A stretch of 64,000 bases of DNA from Brevundimonas sp. Root608 (GTDB lineage Bacteria; Pseudomonadota; Alphaproteobacteria; Caulobacterales; Caulobacteraceae): contig NZ_LMGT01000001.1 in the NCBI RefSeq assembly GCF_001427825.1, forward strand, positions 416,999 through 480,998, read 5' to 3'. Under the pieces are notes generated by a model. It did no database searches and had not been told where the DNA came from. It saw nothing but the letters and a program-made list of their open reading frames with translations. This document shows positions 1-9,712 of this stretch, piece after piece. How positions within the stretch are numbered: position 1 is the first letter of the stretch; each line of letters starts with the position of its first letter. The translations under genes and the position numbers were made by a program.

Positions 1-576
1 GCGACGCTGAAGGCCGAGGGGATCGAGGCGGAGGTGCATTTCCAGCCGTTCGAGCTGAACCCGCAGATGCCGCCCGAGGGCGAGAACATCGTCGACCACA
101 TCGGCCGCAAATACGGCTCGACCCCCGAACAGTCGGCGGCCAACCGGGCCATGATCACCCAGCGGGCGGCGGAAGCCTGGCCGGGGTTCGAGATGCGGAT
201 GGGGCCGGCTGGGCGCATCTGGAACACCTTCGACGCCCACCGGCTGCTGCACTGGGCGGGGACGGTGGGGATGGCGGAACAGAGGGCGCTGAAGGCGGCG
301 CTGTTCACGGCCCATTTCACCGAGGGCCGGACGATGACGGACGCGGTGGTGCTCGCCGAAGCGGCGGCGGCGGCGGGGCTGGACCGGGACAAGGCGGTCG
401 AGGTGCTGGCCGACGACCTCTATGCGGCCGAGGTGCGGGCGGCGGAGGCGCTGTGGGTCTCGCGCGGGATCACCGGCGTGCCCGCCGTGGTGGTGGAGGG
501 GAAGTGGCTGATCTCGGGCGGGCAGCCGGCGGGGGTGTTCGAGGAGGCCCTCAGACAGATGGCCGCCGGGGGCTGA
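1..576 (+). CDS. DsbA-family (FrnE-like) oxidoreductase, 5' end cut off by window
   Basis: The reading frame is open from base 1, so the true start and the thioredoxin-type CxxC region lie outside the window; 191 residues are visible. The visible part matches the DsbA/FrnE thioredoxin-like family: a helical insertion, then the second half of the thioredoxin fold with the cis-Pro segment GITGVPAVVV, and a final ISGGQP..FEEALR stretch typical of this family's C-terminus. These proteins are cytoplasmic thiol oxidoreductases or isomerases; the substrate cannot be read from sequence. It ends 8 bases before a convergent gene. Its last 147 bases are repeated at 1403-1549. Confidence 0.85.
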   Translation, partial: ATLKAEGIEAEVHFQPFELNPQMPPEGENIVDHIGRKYGSTPEQSAANRAMITQRAAEAWPGFEMRMGPAGRIWNTFDAHRLLHWAGTVGMAEQRALKAALFTAHFTEGRTMTDAVVLAEAAAAAGLDRDKAVEVLADDLYAAEVRAAEALWVSRGITGVPAVVVEGKWLISGGQPAGVFEEALRQMAAGG

Positions 577-584
577 GTCGGCGC

Positions 585-1103
585 TCACGCGCCGGGTCCG
601 GAAACATCGTTCACACCGTTCACATCGTTCACATCGTGCGCCTCGCGCGGGGGGCCGCTCTCCTCGAAGGCGCAGCGCAGGACCTCGTCGGCGTGGATCC
701 GCCGCGCCAGCTCCCGGGCGTCGGACTCGATCACGGCGCGTACCCGGCGCCAGCGCAGGGCCTCGACGGCGTCGCCGCGCAGGACGGCCCGCATCATCCG
801 CCGGTCGGCGATCCATTCGAGTTCGTGCAGTTCGACCTTGTCGAGGTCGCCGGCGACCCGGTCCTCCAGCAGCACGCCCTCGTCCCACGGGTCCAGCCGG
901 ACCGGCGGCGTCCACGGCTGGTCGGCCCGCCGCCAGCCCTCGCCGGCCGCCCGCTTGCGCAACGCGGTCAGCCCGACTCCGTGACGCCGGCAGCATTCGG
1001 GGGCGGAAATCCCGGCCAGATAGTCCTGGCGCACCTGGGCCCAGACCTCATCGGGCGCGCTGCGATGGCCGTTGGTGGATGTGGCGGGGGCGCCGTCGGG
1101 CAT
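585..1103 (-). CDS. hypothetical protein with a possible N-terminal helix-turn-helix
   Basis: 172 residues, ATG start preceded by a strong GGGAGGA ribosome site. Residues 20-55 (VWAQVRQDYLAGISAPECCRR and on) read like the small-terminase or transposase-type helix-turn-helix that recognises an ordered DNA sequence. The middle is rich in Arg, Glu and Ala and should be helical. The C-terminus carries a VND-type tripeptide repeat encoded by a 9-bp tandem DNA repeat. I do not recognise a named family. The gene sits between two copies of the 3' end of the FrnE-like gene, so it may have arrived together with the duplication. Confidence 0.6.
   Translation of the reverse strand: MPDGAPATSTNGHRSAPDEVWAQVRQDYLAGISAPECCRRHGVGLTALRKRAAGEGWRRADQPWTPPVRLDPWDEGVLLEDRVAGDLDKVELHELEWIADRRMMRAVLRGDAVEALRWRRVRAVIESDARELARRIHADEVLRCAFEESGPPREAHDVNDVNGVNDVSGPGA
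605..640. repeat. 9-bp tandem repeat, four copies, inside a coding region
   Basis: Four consecutive 9-base units, CATCGTTCA, CACCGTTCA, CATCGTTCA and CATCGTGCG. Read on the minus strand they encode the VND-like repeat near the C-terminus of the 585-1103 gene. The unit length is a multiple of three, so copy-number changes would keep the frame. Confidence 0.85.
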
Positions 1104-1179
1104 GGGGTCCTCCCTTGTGATCAGGAGGGAGGATAGACCCGGGGTACGTCAGATTTGGACGGGGGCGGGCCAGCGCCTG

Positions 1180-1395
1180 CCTTGTCATCCCGGCCCAGCC
1201 GCGCAGCGGCGCAGAGCCGGGACGACGGGGGTTTCCCCGTCCGCCCTCCCGGACAGCCCGTCAGGGCTGAGCCGGGAGCCATGCGGCGCGGCCCTGACCT
1301 GTCGCCCGGACAGGCGCGGTGCGCCTTCCGGGCGGGCGGGGGGTGGATGCTGTGCCGTCCCGGATAGCCGCTGCGCGGCTTCCGGGATGACAAGG
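1180..1395. repeat. REP/BIME-like palindromic repeat cluster
   Basis: The element is bounded by a perfect 14-bp inverted repeat, CCTTGTCATCCCGG at 1180 and CCGGGATGACAAGG at 1382. After a 2-4 base mismatch both arms continue inward with a shared GCCGCGCAGCGGC core. Between the arms are more hairpin-forming segments, for example CTCCCGGA...GCCGGGAG around 1243-1280. No convincing gene lies inside. It resembles the palindromic intergenic repeats common in alphaproteobacteria; shorter relatives occur at 18330, 19577, 28557 and 63749. Confidence 0.75.
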
Positions 1396-1402
1396 GACCG
1401 GT

Positions 1403-1549
1403 GAGGTGCGGGCGGCGGAGGCGCTGTGGGTCTCGCGCGGGATCAACGGGGTGCCCGCCGTGGTGGTGGAGGGGAAGGGACTGATCTCGGGCGGGCAGCC
1501 GGCGGGGGTGTTCGAGGAGGCGTTGAGGGGGATGGCGGGGGAGTGGTGA
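1403..1549 (+). pseudogene. duplicated 3' fragment of the FrnE-like gene
   Basis: This stretch repeats the last 147 bases of the gene that ends at 576, including an in-frame stop at the same place. The translation (EVRAAEALWVSRGINGVPAV and on) differs from residues 144-191 of the intact copy at only a few positions: T to N, W to G, Q to G, and the last three residues. It has no start codon or ribosome site of its own, and the repeat cluster sits directly upstream. It is best read as a truncated remnant left by a duplication or insertion event. Confidence 0.85.
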
Positions 1550-1588
1550 TTCCGCCCCATACGGCGAAGCCTGTTTATGTTTATTGGA

Positions 1589-1617
1589 TTGACAAGACGA
1601 TCTCGTTCATGCATAAT
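1589..1617 (+). promoter_or_regulatory. sigma-70-type promoter
   Basis: TTGACA at 1589-1594 and CATAAT at 1612-1617 are separated by exactly 17 bases, inside a locally AT-rich stretch. The predicted start point is near 1624, just upstream of the GGAG ribosome site and the ATG at 1640. Such a near-consensus promoter is unusual in this GC-rich window and fits a horizontally acquired gene. Confidence 0.75.
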
Positions 1618-1639
1618 GTGAGCATGACGGAGAATTCCC

Positions 1640-2185
1640 ATGTCTGATCGCTCTCTTTCCGCCCTGCTGAGTTTCTTGGAATACCTCGGCTCTAAAGGCC
1701 TGATGCCCCGGAACACGGTCGGGGGGCGCCGCGCTGCGGTGTCGAAGATGCTTGGTGTCCTTGATCCGGAAGAGACCGGGGACGTGACCGCCCTGAACCT
1801 CGACCAGGTCATGACGCGGTTCGTGAACCTTGAGGGCAAGAACTACACGCCGGATAGCCTGACCGTTTATCGGAGCCGGGTGAATGCCTCGATTAATGAC
1901 TTTGTGGCCTATCTGGACAATCCGGCCGCCTTCAAGCCTGGTGGTTCCAGCAAGAAGCCGAAATCAGAGGGAGGCAAGAAGCCTTCTCCGCCGAAGGCGC
2001 ATGTTCAGACCAAGGTTCAGGACCCGGTGCCGCGTTTCGACACGACCCACGTCTCTCCGACGAACGTATTCCCGATCCCCATCCGTCCCGATGTGGTTGT
2101 CCGCATCCACGGCATGCCGTTCGACCTTACGACCGCCGAGGCCGAGAAGATCGCCGCCATCGTGAGGGCCATGGCCATGCCGTAG
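1640..2185 (+). CDS. hypothetical protein with integrase SAM-like N-terminal domain
   Basis: 181 residues, ATG preceded by ACGGAGAA. Residues 1-95 resemble the SAM-like core-binding domain of tyrosine recombinases: four helices with a YTPDSLTVYRSRVNASIND-type segment. There is no catalytic recombinase domain after it. Residues 97-120 are a Lys/Ser/Pro-rich linker. The end (PIPIRPDVVVRIHGMPFDLT then EAEKIAAIVRAMA) is a compact module that I recall from small accessory proteins of rhizobia and relatives, without a known function. Lower GC than the flanking core genes suggests transfer. A DNA-binding or regulatory role is an inference. Confidence 0.65.
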   Translation: MSDRSLSALLSFLEYLGSKGLMPRNTVGGRRAAVSKMLGVLDPEETGDVTALNLDQVMTRFVNLEGKNYTPDSLTVYRSRVNASINDFVAYLDNPAAFKPGGSSKKPKSEGGKKPSPPKAHVQTKVQDPVPRFDTTHVSPTNVFPIPIRPDVVVRIHGMPFDLTTAEAEKIAAIVRAMAMP

Positions 2186-2194
2186 AATTAGAAA

Positions 2195-2216
2195 AGCCCG
2201 GGCGGACACCCGGGCT
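2195..2216 (+). terminator. stem-loop after the 1640-2185 gene
   Basis: AGCCCGGG and CCCGGGCT form an 8-bp stem around a 6-base loop (CGGACA), beginning 9 bases after the stop codon. The downstream T-run is weak (GATCCATTTCC), so termination strength is uncertain. Confidence 0.6.
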
Positions 2217-2353
2217 GATCCATTTCCTTATCGGGCACAACGGGGCTCGCCGGTAAGGAAGCCTTGGATGCACCAAAGAAGGTCTGTCGCAAGTTCTTCT
2301 TATGCCACGACGGCGGTAAATTCAAGGTTCACAGCGCCCCGGGAGGGCACAGG

Positions 2354-2491
2354 ATGGCGCGCAAGCTCCCTCCGGCGCCCCCCGGTTACCGGTACATCTT
2401 CCGCGCTTCGCGGAAGTGCCGGTCGACTGGGGACGTGCTCTACGCCAAGGACTTCGGTCTTAGGGCGTGGCCGATTCTTATTCCCCGATAG
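2354..2491 (+). CDS. small conserved-looking protein, 45 residues
   Basis: An ATG at 2354 follows a strong GGGAGG ribosome site with 7-base spacing. A longer TTG-start version from 2264 is possible but has a poorer site. The protein begins MARKLPPAPPGYRYIFRA and ends with YAKDFGLRAWPILIPR. I recall this PPGYR...YA.D.G..AW..L.P pattern from small alphaproteobacterial proteins of unknown function; this is memory, not a search. The Cys, Arg and Lys content suggests a soluble protein. The stop codon lies inside a stem-loop. Confidence 0.55.
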   Translation: MARKLPPAPPGYRYIFRASRKCRSTGDVLYAKDFGLRAWPILIPR

Positions 2492-2498
2492 GGAATAA
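2478..2498. terminator. stem-loop across a stop codon
   Basis: TTATTCCC and GGGAATAA form a perfect 8-bp stem with a 5-base loop. The TAG stop of the 45-residue gene (2489-2491) lies at the loop and the start of the second arm. Confidence 0.5.
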
Positions 2499-2504
2499 GG
2501 AGCG

Positions 2505-2535
2505 GGTGGGCGGCACCTAGTTGGTGCCGCCCACC
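2505..2535. terminator. 13-bp palindromic stem-loop between convergent genes
   Basis: GGTGGGCGGCACC and GGTGCCGCCCACC pair perfectly around a TAGTT loop. It lies between the convergent 2354-2491 and 2584-3633 genes and probably ends transcription from one or both sides. There is no strong T-run on the plus side. Confidence 0.65.
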
Positions 2536-2583
2536 GTCTGGCTCATAGGCGAAGGCTATGATGTGGTCGAGGTTGAGGCGTAC

Positions 2584-3633
2584 TTACCCGACTAGAAGCT
2601 GGAGCCGGCTAAGAAATCTTGTGTAGTCGCGAAGGCGCTCCAAATCAGACGGTGGCACCCCGTCAGGGTCGAAATGCATAACGTCGTTTCTTATCCGGCG
2701 GACGTCATCAAGGCCCTTGCAGAATATCGTTCTGTCGATTGCAATTCCAAATTTCGCCCACCGCTCTGGGTTCTCTAAGAGGCGAATATATTCTCCGAAG
2801 GTTAGATCCGCGACACCGATCACTTGTCGCTCTGCGTCCTCTTCATCGACACATCCGCGGAGCTCTTCAACGTCAAAACGGCGATCGATCATTATACGTA
2901 GGAGATTCTCGATCTCACTAAGCAGTAGAAATGGTTCCGATAGTTGCCGAAACTGAACGCTTAAATCACTAGCTGTGATGATGCCAGAAATACGGTTCTC
3001 TTCAGAGCGGACAAGCACGCAGTCTCGAGCAACTATAGTCTGTATAACATCAAACATGGAATCAGAGTGCCGAACCTCGTAGGCCTTCTCCATGTAGTCG
3101 CGAGCAAACGGCGCTTTGGTAGATAAAGCAATTTTGGCACCTATCGAGCCCCACGAAATTATACCCTTAACTTCGCGTTCGCTAGTCATAACCGGGATTT
3201 GGGAGAAATCACGTTCGAGCATAACGGTCACGACTTGCTCAATAGTCGAGTCTGGCTTGACGCTTATAACCCCTTGGTTAGCCGCAGCGAGCTTGCTGAC
3301 GCGATAGGTCGGGTCTTGGCGGACCAGTTCGTTCTCTGCTGAAACCGCCCCCGAAGGCTCGGCTGGCGGAAGCTCGGTGGCGGCGGCATCGATGGGCTTC
3401 TTCTTATTGTAATCGTGTAGTTCGAAGGAGATGAGCGCATCTATATAGGCTGACTCAAAATCCGGGACCGTAACCAATCCCGCATCTTTCAACGCCTTCC
3501 GAATCTTCCAAACGACGACATATCCTCGACGCTGAGCACCGAACCACCAGAGAAATTGGCGGGTGGAAACGACCGGAGCCTCACCCTTGCCTTTAAGGGT
3601 TTTCGCGATCTGGTTTAGCTTATCGCCGTTCAT
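2584..3633 (-). CDS. CBS-pair protein with C-terminal HEPN RNase-type domain
   Basis: 349 residues from the ATG at 3633, which has a GAGGAG ribosome site; a TTG 27 bases upstream has none. Residues 1-70 look like a small helical or winged-helix domain (RQFLWWFGAQRRG). Residues about 100-225 hold two CBS motifs (SVKPDSTIEQVVTVMLERDF..IPVM and SDSMFDVIQTIVARDC.LVR), which normally bind adenine nucleotides. The C-terminal helices contain RNDVMH, the R-x4-H motif of HEPN ribonucleases, at about residues 315-320. GC is clearly below that of neighbours. A nucleotide-sensing RNase used in defence or stress is an inference from architecture; no partner gene is adjacent. Confidence 0.7.
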   Translation of the reverse strand: MNGDKLNQIAKTLKGKGEAPVVSTRQFLWWFGAQRRGYVVVWKIRKALKDAGLVTVPDFESAYIDALISFELHDYNKKKPIDAAATELPPAEPSGAVSAENELVRQDPTYRVSKLAAANQGVISVKPDSTIEQVVTVMLERDFSQIPVMTSEREVKGIISWGSIGAKIALSTKAPFARDYMEKAYEVRHSDSMFDVIQTIVARDCVLVRSEENRISGIITASDLSVQFRQLSEPFLLLSEIENLLRIMIDRRFDVEELRGCVDEEDAERQVIGVADLTFGEYIRLLENPERWAKFGIAIDRTIFCKGLDDVRRIRNDVMHFDPDGVPPSDLERLRDYTRFLSRLQLLVG

Positions 3634-3800
3634 TACCGCTCCTCGGTCCGCAACCTTCAAAGCCCAACGTCCAAGGGGCGGCGGTCTGCTTCATCTCAAC
3701 CGAATAACTGAAGGTTGGGAAGACATTTGGCTGCGGCCAGAAATGAGGACCACGTTGCCGGCACCCTTTTGGATCACAAAACCACAGAGTAAGGCGGGCC

Positions 3801-5870
<2,070 letters not shown>

Positions 5871-5911
5871 CGACCCTACGCCCGACCGGCGCGCGCTTCA
5901 ATCGGCAAGGC

Positions 5912-6334
5912 TCAGGGCTCGGACCAGCCGCGCACCGTCAGCTCGAGCCGGCCCTGATGCGGGTCCTCGCGGAACAGCAGGGTCAGGGTCTCGCTGCCGC
6001 CCCCGGGGGCGTAGTCGAGGGTGGCGGATGCGGTCTCGGGGGCGCCGGCGGGCGGGGTCAGGACGCCCTCGACCTCGACGGCGGCGGCGGTCTCGCGGCC
6101 GCTGTTGCTGACCTCGACCTCGACCCGGAAGCCGGCGGCGACCGGGGTGACCGAGGCCGCGCGCGCCGAAAGCTCCGGCGGCGAGGCGGGCGCCAGGGCG
6201 GCGAGGGCCAGCACGATCAGCACCCCGACGGTCACGACCAGGCCGAGGCCGGCGACGGCCCATTCGAGCAGGGGCCGCGACGCAGGGGGCCTGCCGGCGG
6301 GGGACGGGCGGGCGGAGGCGGGCTTTCGGGCCAT
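5912..6334 (-). CDS. small membrane-anchored protein, TIGR02588-like
   Basis: 140 residues: a basic, Pro-rich cytoplasmic N-terminus, one membrane helix at about 26-48 (WAVAGLGLVVTVGVLIVLAL) and an exported beta-rich domain (FRVEVEVSNSGRETAAAVEV, then LDYAPGGGS) that looks like a small Ig-like fold. It starts 4 bases after the DUF2391/TIGR02587-type gene, and the two families are typically paired. Function is unknown. The adjacent TetR gene may control the pair. Confidence 0.7.
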   Translation of the reverse strand: MARKPASARPSPAGRPPASRPLLEWAVAGLGLVVTVGVLIVLALAALAPASPPELSARAASVTPVAAGFRVEVEVSNSGRETAAAVEVEGVLTPPAGAPETASATLDYAPGGGSETLTLLFREDPHQGRLELTVRGWSEP

Positions 6335-6338
6335 GGGA

Positions 6339-7163
6339 TCAGACCAGCAGCCGCGCGACGGCGGCTCCGAGGGCGGCGGGGAAGGCGAGCACCGCGGTGG
6401 TTGAGACGATCATCGCCGGCGCCTGGCCGTCCAGCCGCCCGAACACCCACAGCACGAACAGGCTGACCAGCAGGGCGATGGCGTAGCCGACGATGGTGAA
6501 AAGGAACAGGGCCGCGCCGGGGTGGCTGGCGGACTCCTGACCCGCGAAGCCCACCGAAAACACCAGCAGGTGCAGCAGGACGATCGAGAGCAGGGCCAGC
6601 AGCAGGATCTGCCAGCCGGCCATCTGCCAGGCGATCAGTATGACCTCTTCCGTCGGGGCGACATTGAAGGCCAGCACCAGGGCGCCGGCGGCCATCAGGA
6701 AGAGCTCGCCATAATAGGGCGCGGTGTCCTCGGCGCCCTCCTCGGCGCCGGCGCTGAGCTGGCGGCGGGCGAGGGTCGCGCCGATGGCGGCGGGCACGCC
6801 CTGCAGGGTTATCCGGCCCATGGCCTCCGCCGCCGTGACGTCGGGACCCAGCAGGCCGAACAGGGCGAGGAAGGCCGCAGCGGTGGCGAAGCCGACGGCC
6901 AGGGCGGACAGGGTGTTGAACAGGTCGTTGCGCCAGCCGCGCCGGGCGTCGAAGCCGGCGTAGTCGGACAGGCCGTACAGCAGCGGCAGACCGAGCAGGA
7001 CGAGGGCGATCAGGCGTGCGGGCGGGATGGCGACGCCGAACGCCCACATCTCCATCGTCATCAACAGGGGGAAGGCGAAGATCAGGGCTCCGCCGAAGGC
7101 GCGCCCCAGGCCCGCGGCATAGGTGCGCTCCCGGCCGGGGTTGATGGCGAGCCTGGCGATCAT
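6339..7163 (-). CDS. integral membrane protein, TIGR02587/DUF2391-like
   Basis: 274 residues with about seven hydrophobic segments, for example ALIFAFPLLMTMEMWAFGVA, ALAVGFATAAAFLALFGLLG and ILLLALLSIVLLHLLVFSVG. The pattern matches the TIGR02587 (DUF2391) membrane family, usually next to a TIGR02588 protein as here. No catalytic motif is evident; the conserved APTEEVILIA segment lies between helices. It follows the TetR gene by 37 bases on the same strand, so the three probably form one transcription unit. Confidence 0.75.
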   Translation of the reverse strand: MIARLAINPGRERTYAAGLGRAFGGALIFAFPLLMTMEMWAFGVAIPPARLIALVLLGLPLLYGLSDYAGFDARRGWRNDLFNTLSALAVGFATAAAFLALFGLLGPDVTAAEAMGRITLQGVPAAIGATLARRQLSAGAEEGAEDTAPYYGELFLMAAGALVLAFNVAPTEEVILIAWQMAGWQILLLALLSIVLLHLLVFSVGFAGQESASHPGAALFLFTIVGYAIALLVSLFVLWVFGRLDGQAPAMIVSTTAVLAFPAALGAAVARLLV

Positions 7164-7200
7164 CGGGTCCCCAACGCCTCCGGAGCGCCGAAGCTCCCGA

Positions 7201-7824
7201 TCAGTCCGGGAAGGCGAGCAACAGGCGGTCCAGCGCGGCCTCGGCGCGGGGCCAGCCTTCCGCGTCGAGGGCCAGACCGGCGACGCCGCCGCGGCGTTCG
7301 GCCGAAAGGGCCAGGTGCTGGACGGCGGCCAGGAGGACGGCGTTCAGGGCGGTCGGATCACCCTCGGGCGGGACGCGCAGACGGGGACGCCGCTCGCGCA
7401 TCCAGTTTTGCAGCACGGCGGCGCGGTCCGCCTCTATCCGGCGCAAGCGGTCGGAATCCTCGACCAGGGCCCAGGCCATCAACCGCAGGCTCAGGGGGCT
7501 GGCGCGCAGGGCGGCCAGCCAGGTCAGCAGGCTGATGCGGGCGAAGGTCCGCAAGGAGGCGGTTTCGACCTGCGGAATGGAGGCGAGGCTGGCGGCGAGG
7601 GCCGCGTGGGCGCGGTCGGCGATGCGCGTCACCACCCCGTCGGCGCCGTCGAAATAGCGGTACACCAGCTTGCGATCGCAGCCCGCTTCGGCGGCCAGGG
7701 TCTGGACGTTCAGGCCGGGAAAGCCGTCGCGCAACAGGATGCGCTCGCCGGCCGCGACGATGGCGGTCTCGGTGGCGTTTCGGTCACGCAGTCTCGCGAG
7801 GACGGGGGCGGGCGATTCGGCCAT
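7201..7824 (-). CDS. TetR-family transcriptional regulator
   Basis: 207 residues from the ATG at 7824. Residues about 15-60 form the TetR DNA-binding domain (AIVAAGERILLRDGF, then LAAEAGCDRKLVYRYFDG), with the characteristic VYRYF end of the recognition helix. The rest is a helical ligand domain. The open frame extends 80 codons upstream, but that part lacks a family match. It is first in a minus-strand unit with the 6339 and 5912 membrane proteins and is divergent from the BLUF gene, so it may control either side. Confidence 0.85.
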   Translation of the reverse strand: MAESPAPVLARLRDRNATETAIVAAGERILLRDGFPGLNVQTLAAEAGCDRKLVYRYFDGADGVVTRIADRAHAALAASLASIPQVETASLRTFARISLLTWLAALRASPLSLRLMAWALVEDSDRLRRIEADRAAVLQNWMRERRPRLRVPPEGDPTALNAVLLAAVQHLALSAERRGGVAGLALDAEGWPRAEAALDRLLLAFPD

Positions 7825-8144
7825 GCGCACAGCATCGGTCCGCGCGACCTGAGTCGGCAAGCGGGGCCGGGTTAAGAGGAAGATGCGGCCCGGTCTGCGT
7901 CGGGGGGCGTGGCAAAGACCGGGCCGCGGAGGACTCTGTCGAGCGCGCATCGCCGCAAGGTCCGATGGGGAAACTGCGGTCTTCAAAAACCGTTCCGCGC
8001 CGGTTAAAAATTTTCCCGGGCTCGCGCCGGCGCGCCGGACGAGCGGATGTCGGGAAACGGACATTTCCGTTCAGGGGCAAATCTTTAGCGGCCTGCAACC
8101 GGGACGGCGGCCCCGCATTAAGGCTCGACGCAAAGAGGGTGAAC
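7825..8144. promoter_or_regulatory. 320-bp divergent intergenic region (tetR / BLUF)
   Basis: No gene seen. The segment around 7995-8010 (GGTTAAAAATTTTCCC) is the only AT-rich part. GGAAA and TTTCC form a short inverted repeat with 6-base spacing near 8052-8067, a possible operator. An A/T-rich ATCTTTAGC lies at 8088-8096. I cannot assign a promoter with confidence. Confidence 0.4.
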
Positions 8145-8576
8145 ATGAGTCTGGGTCTGGAACGGCTGGTCTATGAAAGCACCGCGACGGGCACCACCGC
8201 CTCGTTTGGCAACCTGGCGGTCATTCTGGCCGAGTCGCAGCGCAACAACGACCGGGACGGCCTGACGGGCGTGCTGGCCGCGCACCGGGACCGCTATATC
8301 CAGGTCGTCGAGGGATCCGGGCAGGCGCTGGACGCCCTGCTGCGGCGGCTGGAAAACGACCCCCGTCACCGCGACGTCACCCTGATCGGTCGCGAGCCGA
8401 TCTCCGAGCGGCTGTTCAGCCGCTGGTCCATGGCCAACGCGCGGATCACGCCGGTTCACGGCGCGGCCCTGGACAGTCTGACCGACCATGACGAGCTGAC
8501 GCCGCGCGAGGTGGTCGCGATTCTGCTGGACGCGCTGCAAAAGGCCGACGCGGCCAGAGCCTCCGCGCCGGCCTGA
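8145..8576 (+). CDS. BLUF-domain blue-light photoreceptor
   Basis: 143 residues from the ATG at 8145 with an AGAGGGTG ribosome site. The protein is essentially one BLUF domain (FAD-binding blue-light sensor) plus about 45 C-terminal residues forming two helices. The photochemical residues are present: Tyr in LVYES, Asn in [11 protein letters not shown], Gln in YIQVVEG, and Trp/Met in RWSMA. It has no output domain, so it probably signals through a partner protein. Divergent from a TetR gene. Confidence 0.93.
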   Translation: MSLGLERLVYESTATGTTASFGNLAVILAESQRNNDRDGLTGVLAAHRDRYIQVVEGSGQALDALLRRLENDPRHRDVTLIGREPISERLFSRWSMANARITPVHGAALDSLTDHDELTPREVVAILLDALQKADAARASAPA

Positions 8577-8713
8577 TCAGCCGGCGACAGCCGCGGATCC
8601 CATCCGGACCCACGGCGCGCCGGGGCTGGCGGGCCCTCAGCCCGGGACAACGGCGAAGCGGTTCGGCAAATCGGGCGGAGGCGTCTAGAAGGGGCCCACA
8701 TCGGAGCTCCACC

Positions 8714-9712
8714 ATGCATCTCGCCCGCTTTCCCCGCGTCCGTCTCGCCCATCTGCCGACCCCGCTGGAGCCGCTGCCGCGGCTGAGCGAGGCGCTGGGC
8801 GTCGAGATCTGGATCAAGCGCGACGACTGCACCGGCCTCGCCGGGGGCGGCAACAAGACCCGCAAGCTGGAATTCCTGCTGGGCGACGCGATGGAGCAGG
8901 GGGCCGACACCCTGGTCACCCAGGGCGCGGTGCAGTCGAACCATGTGCGCCAGACGGCGGCGGCGGCGGCGGCGCACGGCTTCGCCTGCGAGGTCATCCT
9001 GGAAGAGCGGACGGGGTCGAAAGCCATCGACTACACCCGCAACGGCAATGTGCTGATGGACCGGCTGTTCGGGGCGGGCATCCGCACCGTGGCCGGCGGC
9101 AGCGACATGCCGGCCGAACTGGAGAAGACGGCGGCCGAGGTCCGGGCCCGGGGCGGCAAGCCCTACATCATCCCCGGCGGCGGCTCGAACCCGGTCGGAG
9201 CCCTGGGCTATGTCGACTGCGCCCGCGAGATCGTGGTCCAGGCGGACGAGCTGGATATGCAGATCGACCGGATCGTGACGGCGACGGGCAGCGCCGGGAC
9301 CCACGCCGGCCTGGTGGCCGGGCTGGCGGTCATGGGGGCCGACATTCCGGTGCTGGGCATCGGGGTGCGGGCGCCGAAGGCCAGGCAGGAAGAGAATGTG
9401 CTCAAGCTGGCGCGCGAGACGGCGGCCCTGCTGGGACGGCCGGACGCGGTCGAGGACCGGATGGTGGTCGCCGACTGCGACTATGTGGGCGAGGGATACG
9501 GCCTCATCGACGGCGCCGTGATCGAGGCGCTGAAACTGGCGGCCCGGACCGACGCGATCGTGCTGGATCCGGTCTATACCGGCAAGGCGATGAAGGGGCT
9601 GATCGCCCTGGCGAAGGCGGGCCGGTTCGAGAACGAGACGGTGGTTTTCCTGCACACCGGAGGGGCGCAAGGCCTGTTCGGGTACCAGGCCGAGATTGAG
9701 GGTTCGCTCTGA
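8714..9712 (+). CDS. D-cysteine desulfhydrase / L-cysteate sulfo-lyase family PLP enzyme
   Basis: 332 residues, the usual length for this ACC-deaminase-like PLP fold. The PLP lysine is in [10 protein letters not shown], the substrate loop is [17 protein letters not shown], and GSAGTHAGL and the ending [13 protein letters not shown] are typical. The sequence reads closer to L-cysteate sulfo-lyase (CuyA) than to enteric DcyD, but the two cannot be separated safely by eye. Products would be pyruvate, ammonia and sulfide or sulfite. Its stop overlaps the next start (TGATG), so it is the first gene of a coupled operon. Confidence 0.85.
   Translation: MHLARFPRVRLAHLPTPLEPLPRLSEALGVEIWIKRDDCTGLAGGGNKTRKLEFLLGDAMEQGADTLVTQGAVQSNHVRQTAAAAAAHGFACEVILEERTGSKAIDYTRNGNVLMDRLFGAGIRTVAGGSDMPAELEKTAAEVRARGGKPYIIPGGGSNPVGALGYVDCAREIVVQADELDMQIDRIVTATGSAGTHAGLVAGLAVMGADIPVLGIGVRAPKARQEENVLKLARETAALLGRPDAVEDRMVVADCDYVGEGYGLIDGAVIEALKLAARTDAIVLDPVYTGKAMKGLIALAKAGRFENETVVFLHTGGAQGLFGYQAEIEGSL

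Noticed and set aside
1100..1640. complete insertion sequence
   Set aside because: Terminal inverted repeats exist, but no transposase frame lies inside the 216-bp element, and no target-site duplication could be seen.
3634..3660. TTG start 27 bases upstream for the CBS-HEPN protein
   Set aside because: It has no ribosome site; the ATG at 3633 has GAGGAG at good spacing.
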